From Peribacillus deserti (GTDB lineage: Bacteria; Bacillota; Bacilli; Bacillales; DSM-1321), in the NCBI RefSeq assembly GCF_002863585.1, contig NZ_PGUY01000008.1, positions 1-64,000 of the forward strand: 64,000 nucleotides of DNA. Reading direction: 5' to 3'. The notes under the pieces are model-generated. The model worked only from the letters and a program-made list of their open reading frames with translations, made no database searches and was not told the DNA's origin. Both the position numbers and the translations under genes were made by a program. Shown one piece after another: positions 19,132-28,682 of the stretch (position 1 is the stretch's first letter; each line of letters begins with the position of its first letter).

Positions 19132-20049
19132 TCATTCGAGCTTATTTCTTTTTTTCTTGGTACTAGTGATTTTATCCCAGGTTTTGCCGCTGTTTTTTGA
19201 AACAAAGATTTCATTTTTATAAGTAGCTGCTGCTATTTCTTTGTTATTCTTTGGATGGATTGATAGGTAAAGGATCGGGTTGTTTGCAGAAACGGCAGGA
19301 AGAGCCGATAGGTCCGTTTTGCTCTTTGTTTTTAAATCTAGAACATGCAGAGCCTGCTTGTCCTCCACTAATTCAGAGTAAATGATCGTATCCATTCCGA
19401 ATATCATTGCAGTTACAGGACCTGCTGTCGGAAACAAAGTGAAGCTGTCACCATAATCGCTGGATAAAAATATCCCTTCCTTTGCATACAAAGCAAAGCT
19501 GCTGCCCTGTTCAGGGTGTACAGCCATTCCGCCAAGCTGCCTGGATGTAAGTCCTTTAAGCTTACTTTTGATCCAGGTCTTTCCTTTATCCTTTGTATAA
19601 AGTATACCGCCTTCCTTTTGGCTCAACATATATAAAACCTGATTATTATATCCGGCTCCAAGCTGTGGGAAAGACTGGTCTTCAGTGGAAGGTATTGTCT
19701 TTAAGCTTCTTCCCTCATCTTTACCTTTTACAATACCTAACGCTTTCTTGCTCTCAGCGCTTGAATTTCCGCTGGCATAAAACCCATCGGAAACTGCTTG
19801 AAAAGATAGATAATCGTTTTTATTCCTCGTTGCTGCATACCATGCTGAATCTTGATATTTATGTATTCCATTTACGGAAGCTGCATAGAGAATTCCTTTA
19901 TCCCCTATATAACCCAGTCCTCTAATTTCCTTGATCGCACTCGAGCTTTCCTTTTTAAAATAGGGCTGAGTGCTTGTCTTATTCTGGCACCCTGCCAGAA
20001 TCAACAGCAAGCAAAAGAGCATAACAATGGCTATCTTACTAAATTTCAT
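19132..20049 (-). CDS. F510_1955-like BNR/sialidase-fold lipoprotein
   Basis: The start at 20049 follows AGGAGGATACACC. It gives a 305-residue protein with a lipoprotein signal (lipobox LAGC near residue 19). The mature part is a beta-propeller-like repeat protein with BNR/Asp-box motifs: YTKDKGKTW, LSSDYGDSF and VSKNSGKTWDKI. NCBI groups such proteins as F510_1955 family glycosylhydrolase, from memory. Glycosidase activity is not demonstrated by anything seen here. It is membrane-tethered on the outer face. The C-terminus is a basic Lys-rich tail. Confidence 0.72.
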   Translation of the reverse strand: MKFSKIAIVMLFCLLLILAGCQNKTSTQPYFKKESSSAIKEIRGLGYIGDKGILYAASVNGIHKYQDSAWYAATRNKNDYLSFQAVSDGFYASGNSSAESKKALGIVKGKDEGRSLKTIPSTEDQSFPQLGAGYNNQVLYMLSQKEGGILYTKDKGKTWIKSKLKGLTSRQLGGMAVHPEQGSSFALYAKEGIFLSSDYGDSFTLFPTAGPVTAMIFGMDTIIYSELVEDKQALHVLDLKTKSKTDLSALPAVSANNPILYLSIHPKNNKEIAAATYKNEIFVSKNSGKTWDKITSTKKKRNKLE

Positions 20050-20154
20050 GGTGTATCCTCCTATTTGTGACGGTCCCTTAATCATACTATAACTCTTATC
20101 TCCTATCATCCTTTCATCCTAATAGGGGGGGAGATCATGTTTAAAATAAAATAG

Positions 20155-20175
20155 CACCAGCCATGGATGCTGGTG
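20155..20175 (-). terminator. Terminator after the catE-like gene
   Basis: CACCAGC and GCTGGTG pair around a seven-base loop. On the minus strand CTATTTTATTTT follows. Confidence 0.7.
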
Positions 20176-20183
20176 AAAAGAAA

Positions 20184-21041
20184 TTACCCTGCTAGAATTA
20201 ATACTACATTACCCGACGGGTCAGCCGTTCTGATAAAACCATCTTCCATGACATATTCGGCACCAATTGAATGAAGTCTAGCTGCCATTTCATCAAGATC
20301 TGAGTTTCCGGCAACTTCTATCGTATAGTGTTTTAGTCCAAGAGAATCCAGGGGCGGGTGGGGCGCGCCAATACCAGCCCAGACGTTCAAGCCCAGGTGG
20401 TGGTGATACCCTCCCGCTGAAACAAATAGCGCAGATTCAGCCATTTTAATGGTTTTCTCGAAGCCGATTCCATCGATATAAAAGTTCTCGGCTGCTATAA
20501 GATTATCAACATGTAAATGGATATGGCCGATTACTGTTTCATCCGGAAGTCCCGCCCATCCTCCATTTGATGCCTCTGCCAGCACTCCTTCAGCATCCAT
20601 AGCCATCGTAATGGCCTTATATTCACCGTTTTGTGTCTTTTCCCATTGCTCCCGTGGACGATCTGCATATATTTCAATCCCGTTTCCATCTGGATCAGCC
20701 AGATAAACTGCTTCACTAAAGCCGTGGTCAGAAGCACCCTGCAAGGGATATCCCACTTGAAGCAGGTGGAGTAAAGACTGCCCCAGGCTTGCACGGTTTG
20801 GCACAAGAATCGCAAAGTGATAGAGCCCTGTGGTCCTTTCGGGTTTCACCTTTGCATCCTCCCTTTCTTCGAGGATGACTAAAGGTGTTTTTCCATTTGC
20901 AGTTAAAGACACTGTACTTCCATCCCGTACCAGCTCCTTAAATCCTATTTTATTCAAATAAAAATCGCATGACTCCTCTAAATTTGAAACTATTAAATGT
21001 ACAAGGCCTATATGTGTTTTAGGATCCATAATTTTCACCAC
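20184..21041 (-). CDS. CatE-like extradiol dioxygenase (VOC superfamily)
   Basis: A 285-residue two-module VOC protein. The first module (residues 8-130) and second (165-283) each start with an HI/HL ligand strand (THIGLVHLIV and IGHIHLHVDNL). The metal ligands are probably His in HIHLHV, His in HHHLGLNVW and Glu in HYTIEV. This layout matches B. subtilis CatE, catechol-2,3-dioxygenase. The GTG at 21041 has an AAGGGGG site six bases upstream. The ATG four codons later is the alternative. The broken Rrf2 regulator lies upstream, in the same direction. Confidence 0.82.
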   Translation of the reverse strand: MVKIMDPKTHIGLVHLIVSNLEESCDFYLNKIGFKELVRDGSTVSLTANGKTPLVILEEREDAKVKPERTTGLYHFAILVPNRASLGQSLLHLLQVGYPLQGASDHGFSEAVYLADPDGNGIEIYADRPREQWEKTQNGEYKAITMAMDAEGVLAEASNGGWAGLPDETVIGHIHLHVDNLIAAENFYIDGIGFEKTIKMAESALFVSAGGYHHHLGLNVWAGIGAPHPPLDSLGLKHYTIEVAGNSDLDEMAARLHSIGAEYVMEDGFIRTADPSGNVVLILAG

Positions 21042-21146
21042 TGCAATCCCCCTTCAATGTAATGAGCAAAGTTACATTTGTGATACATTTTTTCACTACT
21101 CTAACTTGTTTCAACTATCCGACGAGCTGCTCAAGATAGACAGACC

Positions 21147-21480
21147 CTAATTCACGCTATTGTTAAAAATACTTAATACCTTCTGGACATAGTCTCCAAC
21201 CGGGTAATCTTGGTTCGTTTTTTCGTGAACCTGAAAGAGTTTTTCCTTAACTACCTCAATAGCCCGATAAATATTAGAAGTGATATATTTTTTCATTAAG
21301 ATTTTCGGGAGTGCGGCTCCTCCAGCTCCGGTCCTTACAGTAACCAGCCCTGCTTTTTTCAGCATGCCTAACATTCTTATACTCCCAGCTATCCATTCGG
21401 ACGCACTAAACCAGTTATTTTCCAGAAAAATTAGAGATAGGATAGGAACAGATACACAAAAAACGGCTGCTTATCGTCAA
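21147..21480 (-). pseudogene. Broken Rrf2-family transcriptional regulator
   Basis: The minus strand shows pieces of one Rrf2 (YwnA/YwgB-like) regulator in order: ISSRF near 21465, then after a frameshift at a run of six T a stretch ILSLIFLENN, then SEWIAGSI joined directly to RMLGMLKKAGLV (the usual NTNPVVIR-type segment is missing), then the C-terminal EKLFQVHEKTNQDYPVGD. Both the homopolymer frameshift and the loss of about eight codons in the recognition-helix region would abolish function. A palindrome upstream may be its old operator. The uninterrupted 75-residue part at 21147-21374 should not be taken as a complete gene. Confidence 0.75.
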
Positions 21481-21507
21481 CTTGGTACCTCGCTCGCTAA
21501 CCCATCA

Positions 21508-21530
21508 GTTGTAACCATTATAGTTACAAC
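21508..21530. promoter_or_regulatory. Palindrome upstream of the Rrf2 remnant
   Basis: GTTGTAAC and GTTACAAC are perfect arms separated by seven bases, about 28 bases before the presumed start. It is likely an operator. Confidence 0.5.
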
Positions 21531-21568
21531 TTTGCTGAAATGTCAAAGCTTTTACCAGCACCAAAAAG

Positions 21569-21589
21569 ACCCATATTCGATATGGGTCC
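21569..21589. terminator. Bidirectional terminator after arcA
   Basis: GACCCATAT and ATATGGGTC form a perfect stem. A T-run follows on the minus strand (TTTTTGG) and a later one on the plus strand. Confidence 0.75.
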
Positions 21590-21597
21590 TGCTTTTT

Positions 21598-22899
21598 TCA
21601 TAAGTCTTCCCTGTATAGGGGCATGCTCATACAGCGTGGGCCGCCACGCCCGCGGGCAAGCTCAGAGCTTAAAACTTCTATTACTTCTAATCCATAGGAT
21701 CGGAGAGTTTCATTTGACATATAATTCCGGTCATACGTAACCACAACTCCCGGAGCTATGGCGAGGGTATTTGACCCATCATTCCACTGTTCCCTTGCTG
21801 CAGCAATCGGGTCTCCACCGCCGCAGGGAATGAGAACAAGATCCTTTACCTGCAGCACTTCCTTTAGAACGTCTAACAAATTATCCCGCCGTGTAACCTT
21901 TAATCCGCTATCATTTTCCGGTTCGATCATGTAAATATCCATTTTCCCCTCTGGACCTAGAATAGCAGGGTGTATGGTAAATTTATCTTTGTCGACCATG
22001 GTGAAAACCGTATCCAGATGCATGAATGCCCTAGTTTTTGGGATTTCAATTGCAACGACCTTTTGTACCGCCCTATTCCTGGAAAATAAGCTCTGCGCTA
22101 TTTCTTCGATGGCTTTACGTGAAGTCCGGTCGCTGATCCCAATCGCTACTACTTCTTTACTCAGGACAAGCATATCGCCGCCTTCAAGAGAATGCACTCT
22201 GTCTCTGTTGTACCAAACAGGAACATGGGAGGAACTAAATCGAGGGTGGTATTTCATAATATAGTGCATAAATAAAGACTCTCTCTGTCTCGCTGCCCGA
22301 TTCATTTTATTGATGGAAATACCGTTGCCAATTACGGCTGCCGGATCTCTGGTAAAGTATAAATTAGGCATAGGATCAAGACAAAACGGATATGTTTCAT
22401 CCAGCCTATCATATAAAGATCTTTGGATTTTACCTTCTACGGCCGTCTTTAACATTCCATTCATTACCTGCCGGATAAGCCTTTCCGGAGACAAATCCTC
22501 CAAATAATCCCTCATCTGAAAATGTGCTGTCCCGTTACCAGCACAGCTCTCTTTTACAATATCCTCTATGAATTCCAATCGAATCTGTTGATCTTTGACT
22601 GCTGCAGCAGCTAGTTCATCTAAATAAACGACTTCAACGCCTCTTTGCTTAAGGGCATCTGCAAAGAAATCATGTTCCTTTTGAATAGCCGGTAAATAGG
22701 GAATATCGTCGAATAACAATTTTTCCAGATAATCCGGAATCAAATATTCAATTTCCCCTCCTGGACGCTGAAGCAGAACCGTTTTCAGCGTTCCAATCTC
22801 CGAAGTTATGTTTAATGGATGCCGCTTCATTGAACAATCCGCTAATGCAGCTCTCTCTATCTCTCTATCTTCAGACGTAACATTCAGCAAGTTGCTCAT
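21598..22899 (-). CDS. arcA: Arginine deiminase
   Basis: A 433-residue guanidino-modifying enzyme that hydrolyses arginine to citrulline and ammonia. The visible motifs are the substrate-binding FTRDPA near residue 183, the catalytic EGGD (HSLEGGDML), the catalytic His in [12 protein letters not shown], and the nucleophile Cys423 in [11 protein letters not shown] at the C-terminus. The full length is normal for ArcA. The ATG at 22899 follows GAGGG, and a TTG two codons earlier is less likely. No arcB, arcC or arcD lies next to it, so the full energy-yielding pathway is not encoded here. Confidence 0.95.
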   Translation of the reverse strand: MSNLLNVTSEDREIERAALADCSMKRHPLNITSEIGTLKTVLLQRPGGEIEYLIPDYLEKLLFDDIPYLPAIQKEHDFFADALKQRGVEVVYLDELAAAAVKDQQIRLEFIEDIVKESCAGNGTAHFQMRDYLEDLSPERLIRQVMNGMLKTAVEGKIQRSLYDRLDETYPFCLDPMPNLYFTRDPAAVIGNGISINKMNRAARQRESLFMHYIMKYHPRFSSSHVPVWYNRDRVHSLEGGDMLVLSKEVVAIGISDRTSRKAIEEIAQSLFSRNRAVQKVVAIEIPKTRAFMHLDTVFTMVDKDKFTIHPAILGPEGKMDIYMIEPENDSGLKVTRRDNLLDVLKEVLQVKDLVLIPCGGGDPIAAAREQWNDGSNTLAIAPGVVVTYDRNYMSNETLRSYGLEVIEVLSSELARGRGGPRCMSMPLYREDL

Positions 22900-23362
22900 G
22901 TACAATTTCCCTCACTTTACATTAATGGGTGTATTACCAAGTACCCTATGCTTGAAGGTTTGTAACCTTGGGTGATACCGGCCATGTATTTTAAGAGATG
23001 CTGATGTCAGGCGGCGGTTGCTAGAAGATTGTCAATACTATGAACTAAGGGGGAGGGATTTGGAAAAAGATTGAGGACCAAATTTATGGATTGCGGGCAG
23101 AGGTTTGGCACTTGGGAGTGGATTTTTCTGACCTGTTGGCCTTGCCGTTCTCCAGTTTCTTATAGCTGCTATTAGAAAGAATAATCTCAGCTAAAAAGTG
23201 TATATTTTTCCTTGAAATAAGTTCGAAAGTAACCATGATTGCCCTTCCTCAAAGACATTATATATTCGTAAATTGTTTGGTATCAATAAAAAGCTACAGT
23301 AGCACCAACCCATACATAAATTACTCCATCGGTAGCACTATATGGAATGGAGGTGTATCCGA
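22900..23362. other. Intergenic stretch with no recognised feature
   Basis: It holds the arcA promoter side on the left. No frame with a ribosome binding site and no strong hairpin was seen in the rest. Confidence 0.5.
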
Positions 23363-23578
23363 ATGGAACCGAAAAACCCTGGAAGCCCAGATCTTCCTGA
23401 CTTTGACCAGCTAAATGACCGCATTATTGCCGAGAGAAGGACTTCAGGCCCGATGCTGGTCATCAAAACCAATCTCGACCCTGACAATTCTACAGAGGAT
23501 AACCCATATTATCAAAACAGGGAACTTACAGAAACAAAGGAGTTCAGGAAGTATTTCGAAGACGATAGTTACGAATAA
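23363..23578 (+). CDS. Small hydrophilic hypothetical protein (71 residues)
   Basis: Not recognised. The ATG at 23363 is chosen over one at 23342 because ATGGAGGTG lies between them as a ribosome binding site. The protein is acidic and Pro/Asn/Asp-rich (PGSPDLPDFDQLNDRI, then LDPDNSTEDNPYY) with one short beta-like segment GPMLVIKTNL. A strong terminator follows. It is a monocistronic gene. Confidence 0.65.
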   Translation: MEPKNPGSPDLPDFDQLNDRIIAERRTSGPMLVIKTNLDPDNSTEDNPYYQNRELTETKEFRKYFEDDSYE

Positions 23579-23587
23579 CAGGCAAAA

Positions 23588-23616
23588 AACCTGCCGCTTA
23601 AGATAAGCAGCAGGTT
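23588..23616 (+). terminator. Terminator after the 71-residue protein gene
   Basis: AACCTGC-C-GCTTA and TAAGC-A-GCAGGTT form a long stem followed by TTTCAC. It can also serve the convergent protease gene. Confidence 0.75.
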
Positions 23617-23636
23617 TTCACTTTACCTATATTTAT

Positions 23637-25277
23637 TTATTTAACGCCTACAGCATCAAATGCTTTATTAACCGTATTAACTTCCCCGCTTGCAGAACCG
23701 TATAAGTCTGCAGCCGCCTGAACTAAATCAGCCCGTGCTTTAGAGAAGGTTTCAGAAGCAGTAAAATAAGTGGTATTTGCCCGGTAGAAAATTCTACCGA
23801 GTTTCTCGACGCCGACTCCCTGTACGGATACCCCGTAATGGGTCCCGCCAGCAGCAATCAGGTAAGCTGCCTTGTTAATGATTCCGCTGTTGGTGTGTAC
23901 CCCGCCGTTATCGGAAGTGCCTGTATAACGTTTTGAATAATGATCTGGATCTCCATATTTAGCTGGGTCGGACATAGAACGAAGTGCATCACCACCTTTA
24001 GATGGCGTATAGATATCTTCCCCTATATCATAATCCGCTTTGGAAGACTGTGTCCCAAACTCTACAACCGTTCCAAAAATATCAGAAACGGCTTCATTAA
24101 GGGCACCTGATTCGTTTTGATAAATCAGATCAGATTCAGTATCTGTGACCGCATGGGTCAATTCATGTGCAACCACATCAAGTCCGCCGGACAACGGGAT
24201 AAAAGTCGTACCATCGCCATCTCCATAGACCATCTGAATCCCATTCCAGAATGCATTATTATAATTTCTTCCATAGTGTACAGATGACTTTAATGCCCCT
24301 CCCTTATTATCATAAGAGTTTCTGTTATAAGTATTTTTATAGAAATCATAAGTTACTCCTGCATAGGAATGGGCATCTACAGCGGCTCCGTCATACTTTG
24401 CATTGAATTGGTTATCAAGATCACCCCATAAAGAACCTGGTGTTCTCTGCGCATTTTTTGAATCGTACGTATATATTCCCCCGCCCCGGGTGTTATCCTG
24501 GAGATAATAAGTGCCGCCGGAATATGTAGTATTTAGGAAAACACCGCTATTACCTAAAACTCCTGTTCCGCTTCCAACAGAGTTTGTACCGGTTACTGGT
24601 TTTGCAGCGGCCTGGTGGATTTTATTAAACTTATTTAGAATCTGCCCGTTTTCTGCCGAAATAAAGTAATAATAATTGCCTGGTTCTGGATCTAAGAAGT
24701 TCAGATTAACTTGATAAGCATATTCCGTTTTATCCCCGTTAGAATAGACCACAAGCTTCGCGTCAGGCTGTTTCTCGTATACTGGCCTGAGTCCTAAATC
24801 CTGCTGGGCGGCCTGAATAGCATCGCCGGCTTTGATTCCTTTTGCGGATTTTCCTTTCAGTTTCGTTTCTAAATCAGTAACTACCTCTCCAGAGAAAACG
24901 GTAAGAACACCATCGTCCGCAACGGTCGCAGTCTGCATAGCCCCCCAAACCGGAACACCTTTAAATGTCTGCTGTAGCCGAAGTGCAGTTCCCAGACGAT
25001 CCTTCTTCTCTTTAATCACTACAAAAGACTCTTCTGCAGCATTCTTTCCATATTTATATTGATCTTTATTTTTATTTAAATAGGAAAATACCACTTCGTT
25101 TGCTCTCTTACTGGATGGCTCTGTTAATTGACCAGATTTAAATTCTAGTGAATTCTTCGACTCATTATACTTCTCGACGCTTAATACATTTTTTGCTGCA
25201 AAAGCTTCCCCCTGTCCCAAACCGGTAACCAAAAGCCCCATAGATAAAACTGAACTCAACATAACCCTCTTCTTCAT
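23637..25277 (-). CDS. Neutral protease, thermolysin-like M4 metallopeptidase (bacillolysin)
   Basis: A 546-residue pre-pro-enzyme. The signal peptide covers residues 1 to about 27. The FTP and PepSY-type propeptide runs to about 225. The mature domain begins near [10 protein letters not shown]. The zinc motif HELTH (residues about 368-372) with the distal ligand in GALNEAVSD and the catalytic His in [11 protein letters not shown] are intact. The tyrosine-rich calcium-site region is typical of Bacillus neutral proteases. It is secreted and degrades extracellular protein. The ATG follows GGAGGGGTTTGG. The gene is single, with its own flanking terminator. Confidence 0.95.
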   Translation of the reverse strand: MKKRVMLSSVLSMGLLVTGLGQGEAFAAKNVLSVEKYNESKNSLEFKSGQLTEPSSKRANEVVFSYLNKNKDQYKYGKNAAEESFVVIKEKKDRLGTALRLQQTFKGVPVWGAMQTATVADDGVLTVFSGEVVTDLETKLKGKSAKGIKAGDAIQAAQQDLGLRPVYEKQPDAKLVVYSNGDKTEYAYQVNLNFLDPEPGNYYYFISAENGQILNKFNKIHQAAAKPVTGTNSVGSGTGVLGNSGVFLNTTYSGGTYYLQDNTRGGGIYTYDSKNAQRTPGSLWGDLDNQFNAKYDGAAVDAHSYAGVTYDFYKNTYNRNSYDNKGGALKSSVHYGRNYNNAFWNGIQMVYGDGDGTTFIPLSGGLDVVAHELTHAVTDTESDLIYQNESGALNEAVSDIFGTVVEFGTQSSKADYDIGEDIYTPSKGGDALRSMSDPAKYGDPDHYSKRYTGTSDNGGVHTNSGIINKAAYLIAAGGTHYGVSVQGVGVEKLGRIFYRANTTYFTASETFSKARADLVQAAADLYGSASGEVNTVNKAFDAVGVK

Positions 25278-25764
25278 CCAAACCCCTCCATTGGTTAGAC
25301 AAAAATCACATACAATGAAATGTATTAAAAACCTTTACGTATATGTTAGGTCTATTGATGCTATTTTCCTAACCTTTATAAAAAGTGCTTTTCCAGTGAT
25401 TAGTGTCATGTTCAAATCCTTAAAATTGAGGCAATAATAGTGTCAGGTATACAGCTTCACCTCCGGAAAAATTAGTGAGAATTAGTCTGTATACTAAATA
25501 TTACAAATATTCCAAATATTTAATATAGTCCGATACGATCATTTTTGTTTTACGGACGGGTTTGGATGCATTAAAATCCACGGACTGGAATATAGCTGGT
25601 TTTTAATCCGTGACTCTTATGAAGTTGAAAGTAATTCACTTGGCCCCTAAAAACGAGTCCTCAAGAATTCAGCTCTAAAGGGTTTTACTCTGCCATGAGG
25701 GTGAAATATAGAGTCTCCCTTTTCTTTTGTTCCTTCAGTCTAAGCCAAAAAAACTCCTGATCAA
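25278..25764. other. Protease promoter region and featureless intergenic DNA
   Basis: About 490 bases with no credible reading frame. The right portion carries only the terminator described next. Confidence 0.5.
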
Positions 25765-25793
25765 AAACCCCCGAATCTATTATCCGAGGGTTT
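25765..25793 (-). terminator. Terminator after the DUF421 gene
   Basis: On the minus strand AAACCCTCGG and a CGGGGGTTT arm pair around a short loop, followed by TTGATC. Confidence 0.7.
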
Positions 25794-25794
25794 C

Positions 25795-26652
25795 TCACGC
25801 ACGCAAATACGGCTCAATATTTTGTTGAATAACTTTCATTTTGTCTGCGTTCTGGGTAAAGATTTGTTTGTTTTCTGCTTCCTGTGTTTGATAGGAGAGC
25901 ATTTCCAGTTCTGCCTGTGTGCGTTTTATAAGAGCAAGAAGCAGCTGGCGCTCATTAGGATGAGACGGTTTTGTTTGATCGTCATATAAATCGGCAGATA
26001 GGTCACCGTACGTATTGACTTGGGCAAAGAATACTTGATCGATGGTGGTTCCGAGTTTTTTCAGCTCGGTTTTGACCCACTGAATGTTTTTTCCGGTTTT
26101 CGCAAGCGCTTCATATATAACCTGTCCATCCATGATGATGGTTTGCGGTTCTTTCTCATTCGGAAGGAAAAGATTAAGATCTTTCGCTGTAAGGGGCTGA
26201 TTTTCTTTTTTTAGAAGGACGCTTAACTTCCCTTTCGGCTCTAGGATAGCATATTCCACATCCTTTATTTCAAATACGCCTTTATCCCGCAGTAAGGCAG
26301 CTAAATCTTCAATAGTGTATTTTTCTTTTTTTAAGCCCTTTTCTCTGATTTTGCCATCTTGAATAAAAACTGTATCTCTGCCTTCTATGACCGCCCGAAA
26401 TTTTCTGCTTTTTAAGGTTAGAATATCCGAAATATAGGATATCGCACTAAAAACGAGAATGCCTGCGACGCCATGCATGATGTGCATATCTTCCCCCAGG
26501 ATTACTTCTCCCGCAATGTCCCCCAGGGTGATTCCCGTGATGTATTCAAAAAAGGAGAGCTGGGAAATATGCTTTTTTCCAAGAATTTTAGTTACGACAA
26601 ATAGTACGACAATAAAAATTAACGACCGGTACATTACGTCAAAAACGGTCAC
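25795..26652 (-). CDS. DUF421 (YetF-like) membrane protein
   Basis: A 285-residue protein with three N-terminal membrane helices (residues 8-80), the DUF421 signature SFFEYITGITLGDIAGEV near 33-50, and a cytosolic domain with KEKYTIEDLAALLRDKGVFEI. The C-terminal 60 residues are helical and Gln/Lys-rich. The GTG start follows GAAGGAGGG. It lies 13 bases after a DUF1657 gene. DUF1657 and DUF421 genes together are part of the spoVA2mob-type operon of Bacillaceae, which is linked to spore germination and heat resistance, so the pair may be a remnant or a minimal version. Confidence 0.85.
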   Translation of the reverse strand: MTVFDVMYRSLIFIVVLFVVTKILGKKHISQLSFFEYITGITLGDIAGEVILGEDMHIMHGVAGILVFSAISYISDILTLKSRKFRAVIEGRDTVFIQDGKIREKGLKKEKYTIEDLAALLRDKGVFEIKDVEYAILEPKGKLSVLLKKENQPLTAKDLNLFLPNEKEPQTIIMDGQVIYEALAKTGKNIQWVKTELKKLGTTIDQVFFAQVNTYGDLSADLYDDQTKPSHPNERQLLLALIKRTQAELEMLSYQTQEAENKQIFTQNADKMKVIQQNIEPYLRA

Positions 26653-26665
26653 CGGAAACCCTCCT

Positions 26666-26860
26666 TCAGCTTGTTTTGTTCCGTTCTAAGGCGTATATTC
26701 TTTTTTGGATATCATGTTTAATCTGTCCAGCCTGTACCATTGCCTCATGCAATGCAATCTGTGCCTCCTCTTCCCTAGAACTGAGTGCAAAGATAGAAAG
26801 CTGTGCTTCTATACCTTTGATGGCAGCAAGTGTTTTTTTAATCTCGTTTAGTTCCGTCAA
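26666..26860 (-). CDS. DUF1657 domain-containing protein
   Basis: A 64-residue all-helical protein with the DUF1657 pattern: KTLAAIKGIEAQLSIFAL followed by EEAQIALHEAMVQAGQI. It starts at TTG after AAAGGGGAAG. It is probably a small sporulation-associated protein. It heads a two-gene unit with the DUF421 gene. Confidence 0.82.
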   Translation of the reverse strand: MTELNEIKKTLAAIKGIEAQLSIFALSSREEEAQIALHEAMVQAGQIKHDIQKRIYALERNKTS

Positions 26861-27365
26861 CTTTTACTTCCCCTTTGAACTTTTTTGGGTTCCATTCCAT
26901 CTTCTTAGTCTCTCAATTAACTAGGCGCTTATGTATGAAAATAATAAAAACAAACCCTTCTTCAGATTGAAGGGGAGGCTTAATGATATGCCGACTTTAT
27001 GTTCTCATACAGTTAGTATGTTGGGTGATTACTGAAGGGCGCTGAGAAAGTTCTGATTCTCCGAATAGATCCATCAATCTAGAGAAGAGACAAACACCCT
27101 GTACTTTAAAGTGATTCAAAATTATTCCATCAAAAAAGATATTAAACGGTTTCCGAGTCTGTTCTATTATCCACAGCTGTAACCGCTATATGAACTGGTG
27201 ATATATCAAGAATATATTGAAGAGGGACAGGCAGAAAAAGACCAATGGACAAGCCCTGAAAACCTCTTGACGTCCATGATTGTTCACCTTTTTCTTCTCC
27301 CTTACTTTTCCTTCATGCTGCATCCTTTATTTAAATATAAATACCGTAAAGATAGACAATATATA
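26861..27365. other. Intergenic stretch with no supported gene
   Basis: A 70-codon open frame at 27198-27410 runs through the terminator of nadE and lacks a ribosome binding site. It is not accepted. Nothing else was seen. Confidence 0.5.
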
Positions 27366-27397
27366 AAAAGCGGATCCCTTCATATGGATCCGCTTTT
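27366..27397 (-). terminator. nadE terminator
   Basis: AAAAGCGGATCC and GGATCCGCTTTT form a perfect 12-base stem, 15 bases past the nadE stop. Confidence 0.85.
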
Positions 27398-27411
27398 TAT
27401 CTTATTATGAA

Positions 27412-28236
27412 TTATTTCCACCAATCATCATATACGCTGATTGCATCATGACGCTTATGCTCGGAACGCAGGAAGTGACTTTCAATCTTTTCTTTCTCAG
27501 TCTGAGTCACTTCTTTTCCTTCTAGATAATCGTCAATTGCCTCATAGCTGACACCCAGTGCCGTTTCATCAGGCAGCTGGGGTTTATTTTCTTCAAGATC
27601 TGCGGTCGGCTTCTTTTTATAGAGATGCTCTGGACAGCCGAGGACCTTCAGCATTTCGCGACCCTGCCTCTTATTTAGGCGGTATAGCGGCATTAAGTCA
27701 CACGCGCCATCACCATGTTTGGTATAAAAACCTGTGATCGCTTCTGCAGCATGATCGGTCCCCAAAACAATTCCACTTTCTGCAGCCGCTATACTATATT
27801 GTGCCTTCATCCGCTCCCTCGCCTTTTCATTGCCTTTCTGGAAGTCGGTCAGTTCAATTCCCGCTTGTTTTAAGGCAGAAACACTGGCGTCTACAGCACC
27901 TTTAATATTAACTGTGTAGACCTTTGCAGGCTTCATGAAATTAATCGCATCCTGTGCATCAGATTCATCCATCTGCTCTCCATAAGGAAGACGAACGGCA
28001 ATGAACGAATATTTATCCTCACCAATTTCTTCATTTAATTCATCCACTGCCATCTGGGCCAGTTTACCGGCAAGTGTAGAATCCTGCCCGCCTGAGATAC
28101 CAAGAACCATAGATTTAAGGAAAGAATATTTTGATAAGTATTCTTTCATAAAATCAATACTTCTCCTTATTTCTTCCTGGGGGTCAATGGTCGGTTTTAC
28201 TTTTAACTCCTTAATAACACGTGCTTGCAAGTCCAC
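27412..28236 (-). CDS. nadE: Ammonia-dependent NAD+ synthetase
   Basis: A 274-residue enzyme that amidates nicotinic acid adenine dinucleotide with ammonia and ATP. The P-loop [14 protein letters not shown] is near residues 47-60. The conserved [33 protein letters not shown] region near 160-192 binds NaAD and [11 protein letters not shown] and DETALGVSY follow. The length equals the B. subtilis and E. coli NadE. The GTG start follows TAGGAGAGG. It is the last step of NAD synthesis and shares the window with pncB, which makes the upstream mononucleotide. Confidence 0.95.
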   Translation of the reverse strand: MDLQARVIKELKVKPTIDPQEEIRRSIDFMKEYLSKYSFLKSMVLGISGGQDSTLAGKLAQMAVDELNEEIGEDKYSFIAVRLPYGEQMDESDAQDAINFMKPAKVYTVNIKGAVDASVSALKQAGIELTDFQKGNEKARERMKAQYSIAAAESGIVLGTDHAAEAITGFYTKHGDGACDLMPLYRLNKRQGREMLKVLGCPEHLYKKKPTADLEENKPQLPDETALGVSYEAIDDYLEGKEVTQTEKEKIESHFLRSEHKRHDAISVYDDWWK

Positions 28237-28496
28237 AAAAATCCTCTCCTAACATGATCTGCTTACTGCTATATCGATAGTATACCTCTAAGTTTACCAT
28301 TAATAAAAATATCTGTTACTTTTGATTCCCTGAAAAACCCTTGCTAAACCATACAAGAGAATTTAGAGCTGGCCTCTAAAACTGAGATATGGCACAACTA
28401 GAGTAGTCTGAATAATACTACAAAAAAATAGCTGCCATGCTCATATTTTTCTAGTTTTAGGGCATAATGCTAGAAAATATACTAGGAGGAGCTTTT

Positions 28497-28628
28497 ATGT
28501 ACTTTTGTTTATCATGCGGATTGGTATTATTCGAGGAGGAGGCGGTCTCGCGGGAGGATCAAGTGAAACTGTGCCTAGATTGCTATACGGAATACGAAGA
28601 GGATGCCTTTCCGTTCTTTTATGATTGA
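28497..28628 (+). CDS. Microprotein with two CxxC knuckles (43 residues)
   Basis: A short frame with a strong AGGAGGAGC site seven bases before the ATG. It has two zinc-knuckle-like pairs, FCLSCG at residues 3-8 and LCLDCY at about 26-31, separated by an acidic stretch. The tail EDAFPFFYD is acidic and aromatic. This spacing would suit binding of one zinc ion. It is followed directly by a terminator. The family was not recognised. Confidence 0.7.
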   Translation: MYFCLSCGLVLFEEEAVSREDQVKLCLDCYTEYEEDAFPFFYD

Positions 28629-28638
28629 AAGCAAGGCT

Positions 28639-28682
28639 AAGAGGATGGCTTGCAAGCCCACCCAGGCTTAAGTCATCCTCTT
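28639..28682. terminator. Convergent terminator
   Basis: AAGAGGATG and CATCCTCTT form the base of a long hairpin followed by TTG. It serves the zinc-knuckle microprotein and overlaps the end of the convergent gene. Confidence 0.65.

Noticed and set aside
21147-21374. Intact 75-residue regulator
   Set aside because: Upstream out-of-frame pieces of the same Rrf2 protein show it is a truncated remnant.
27198-27410. 70-codon plus-strand frame before nadE
   Set aside because: It runs through the nadE terminator and has no ribosome binding site.
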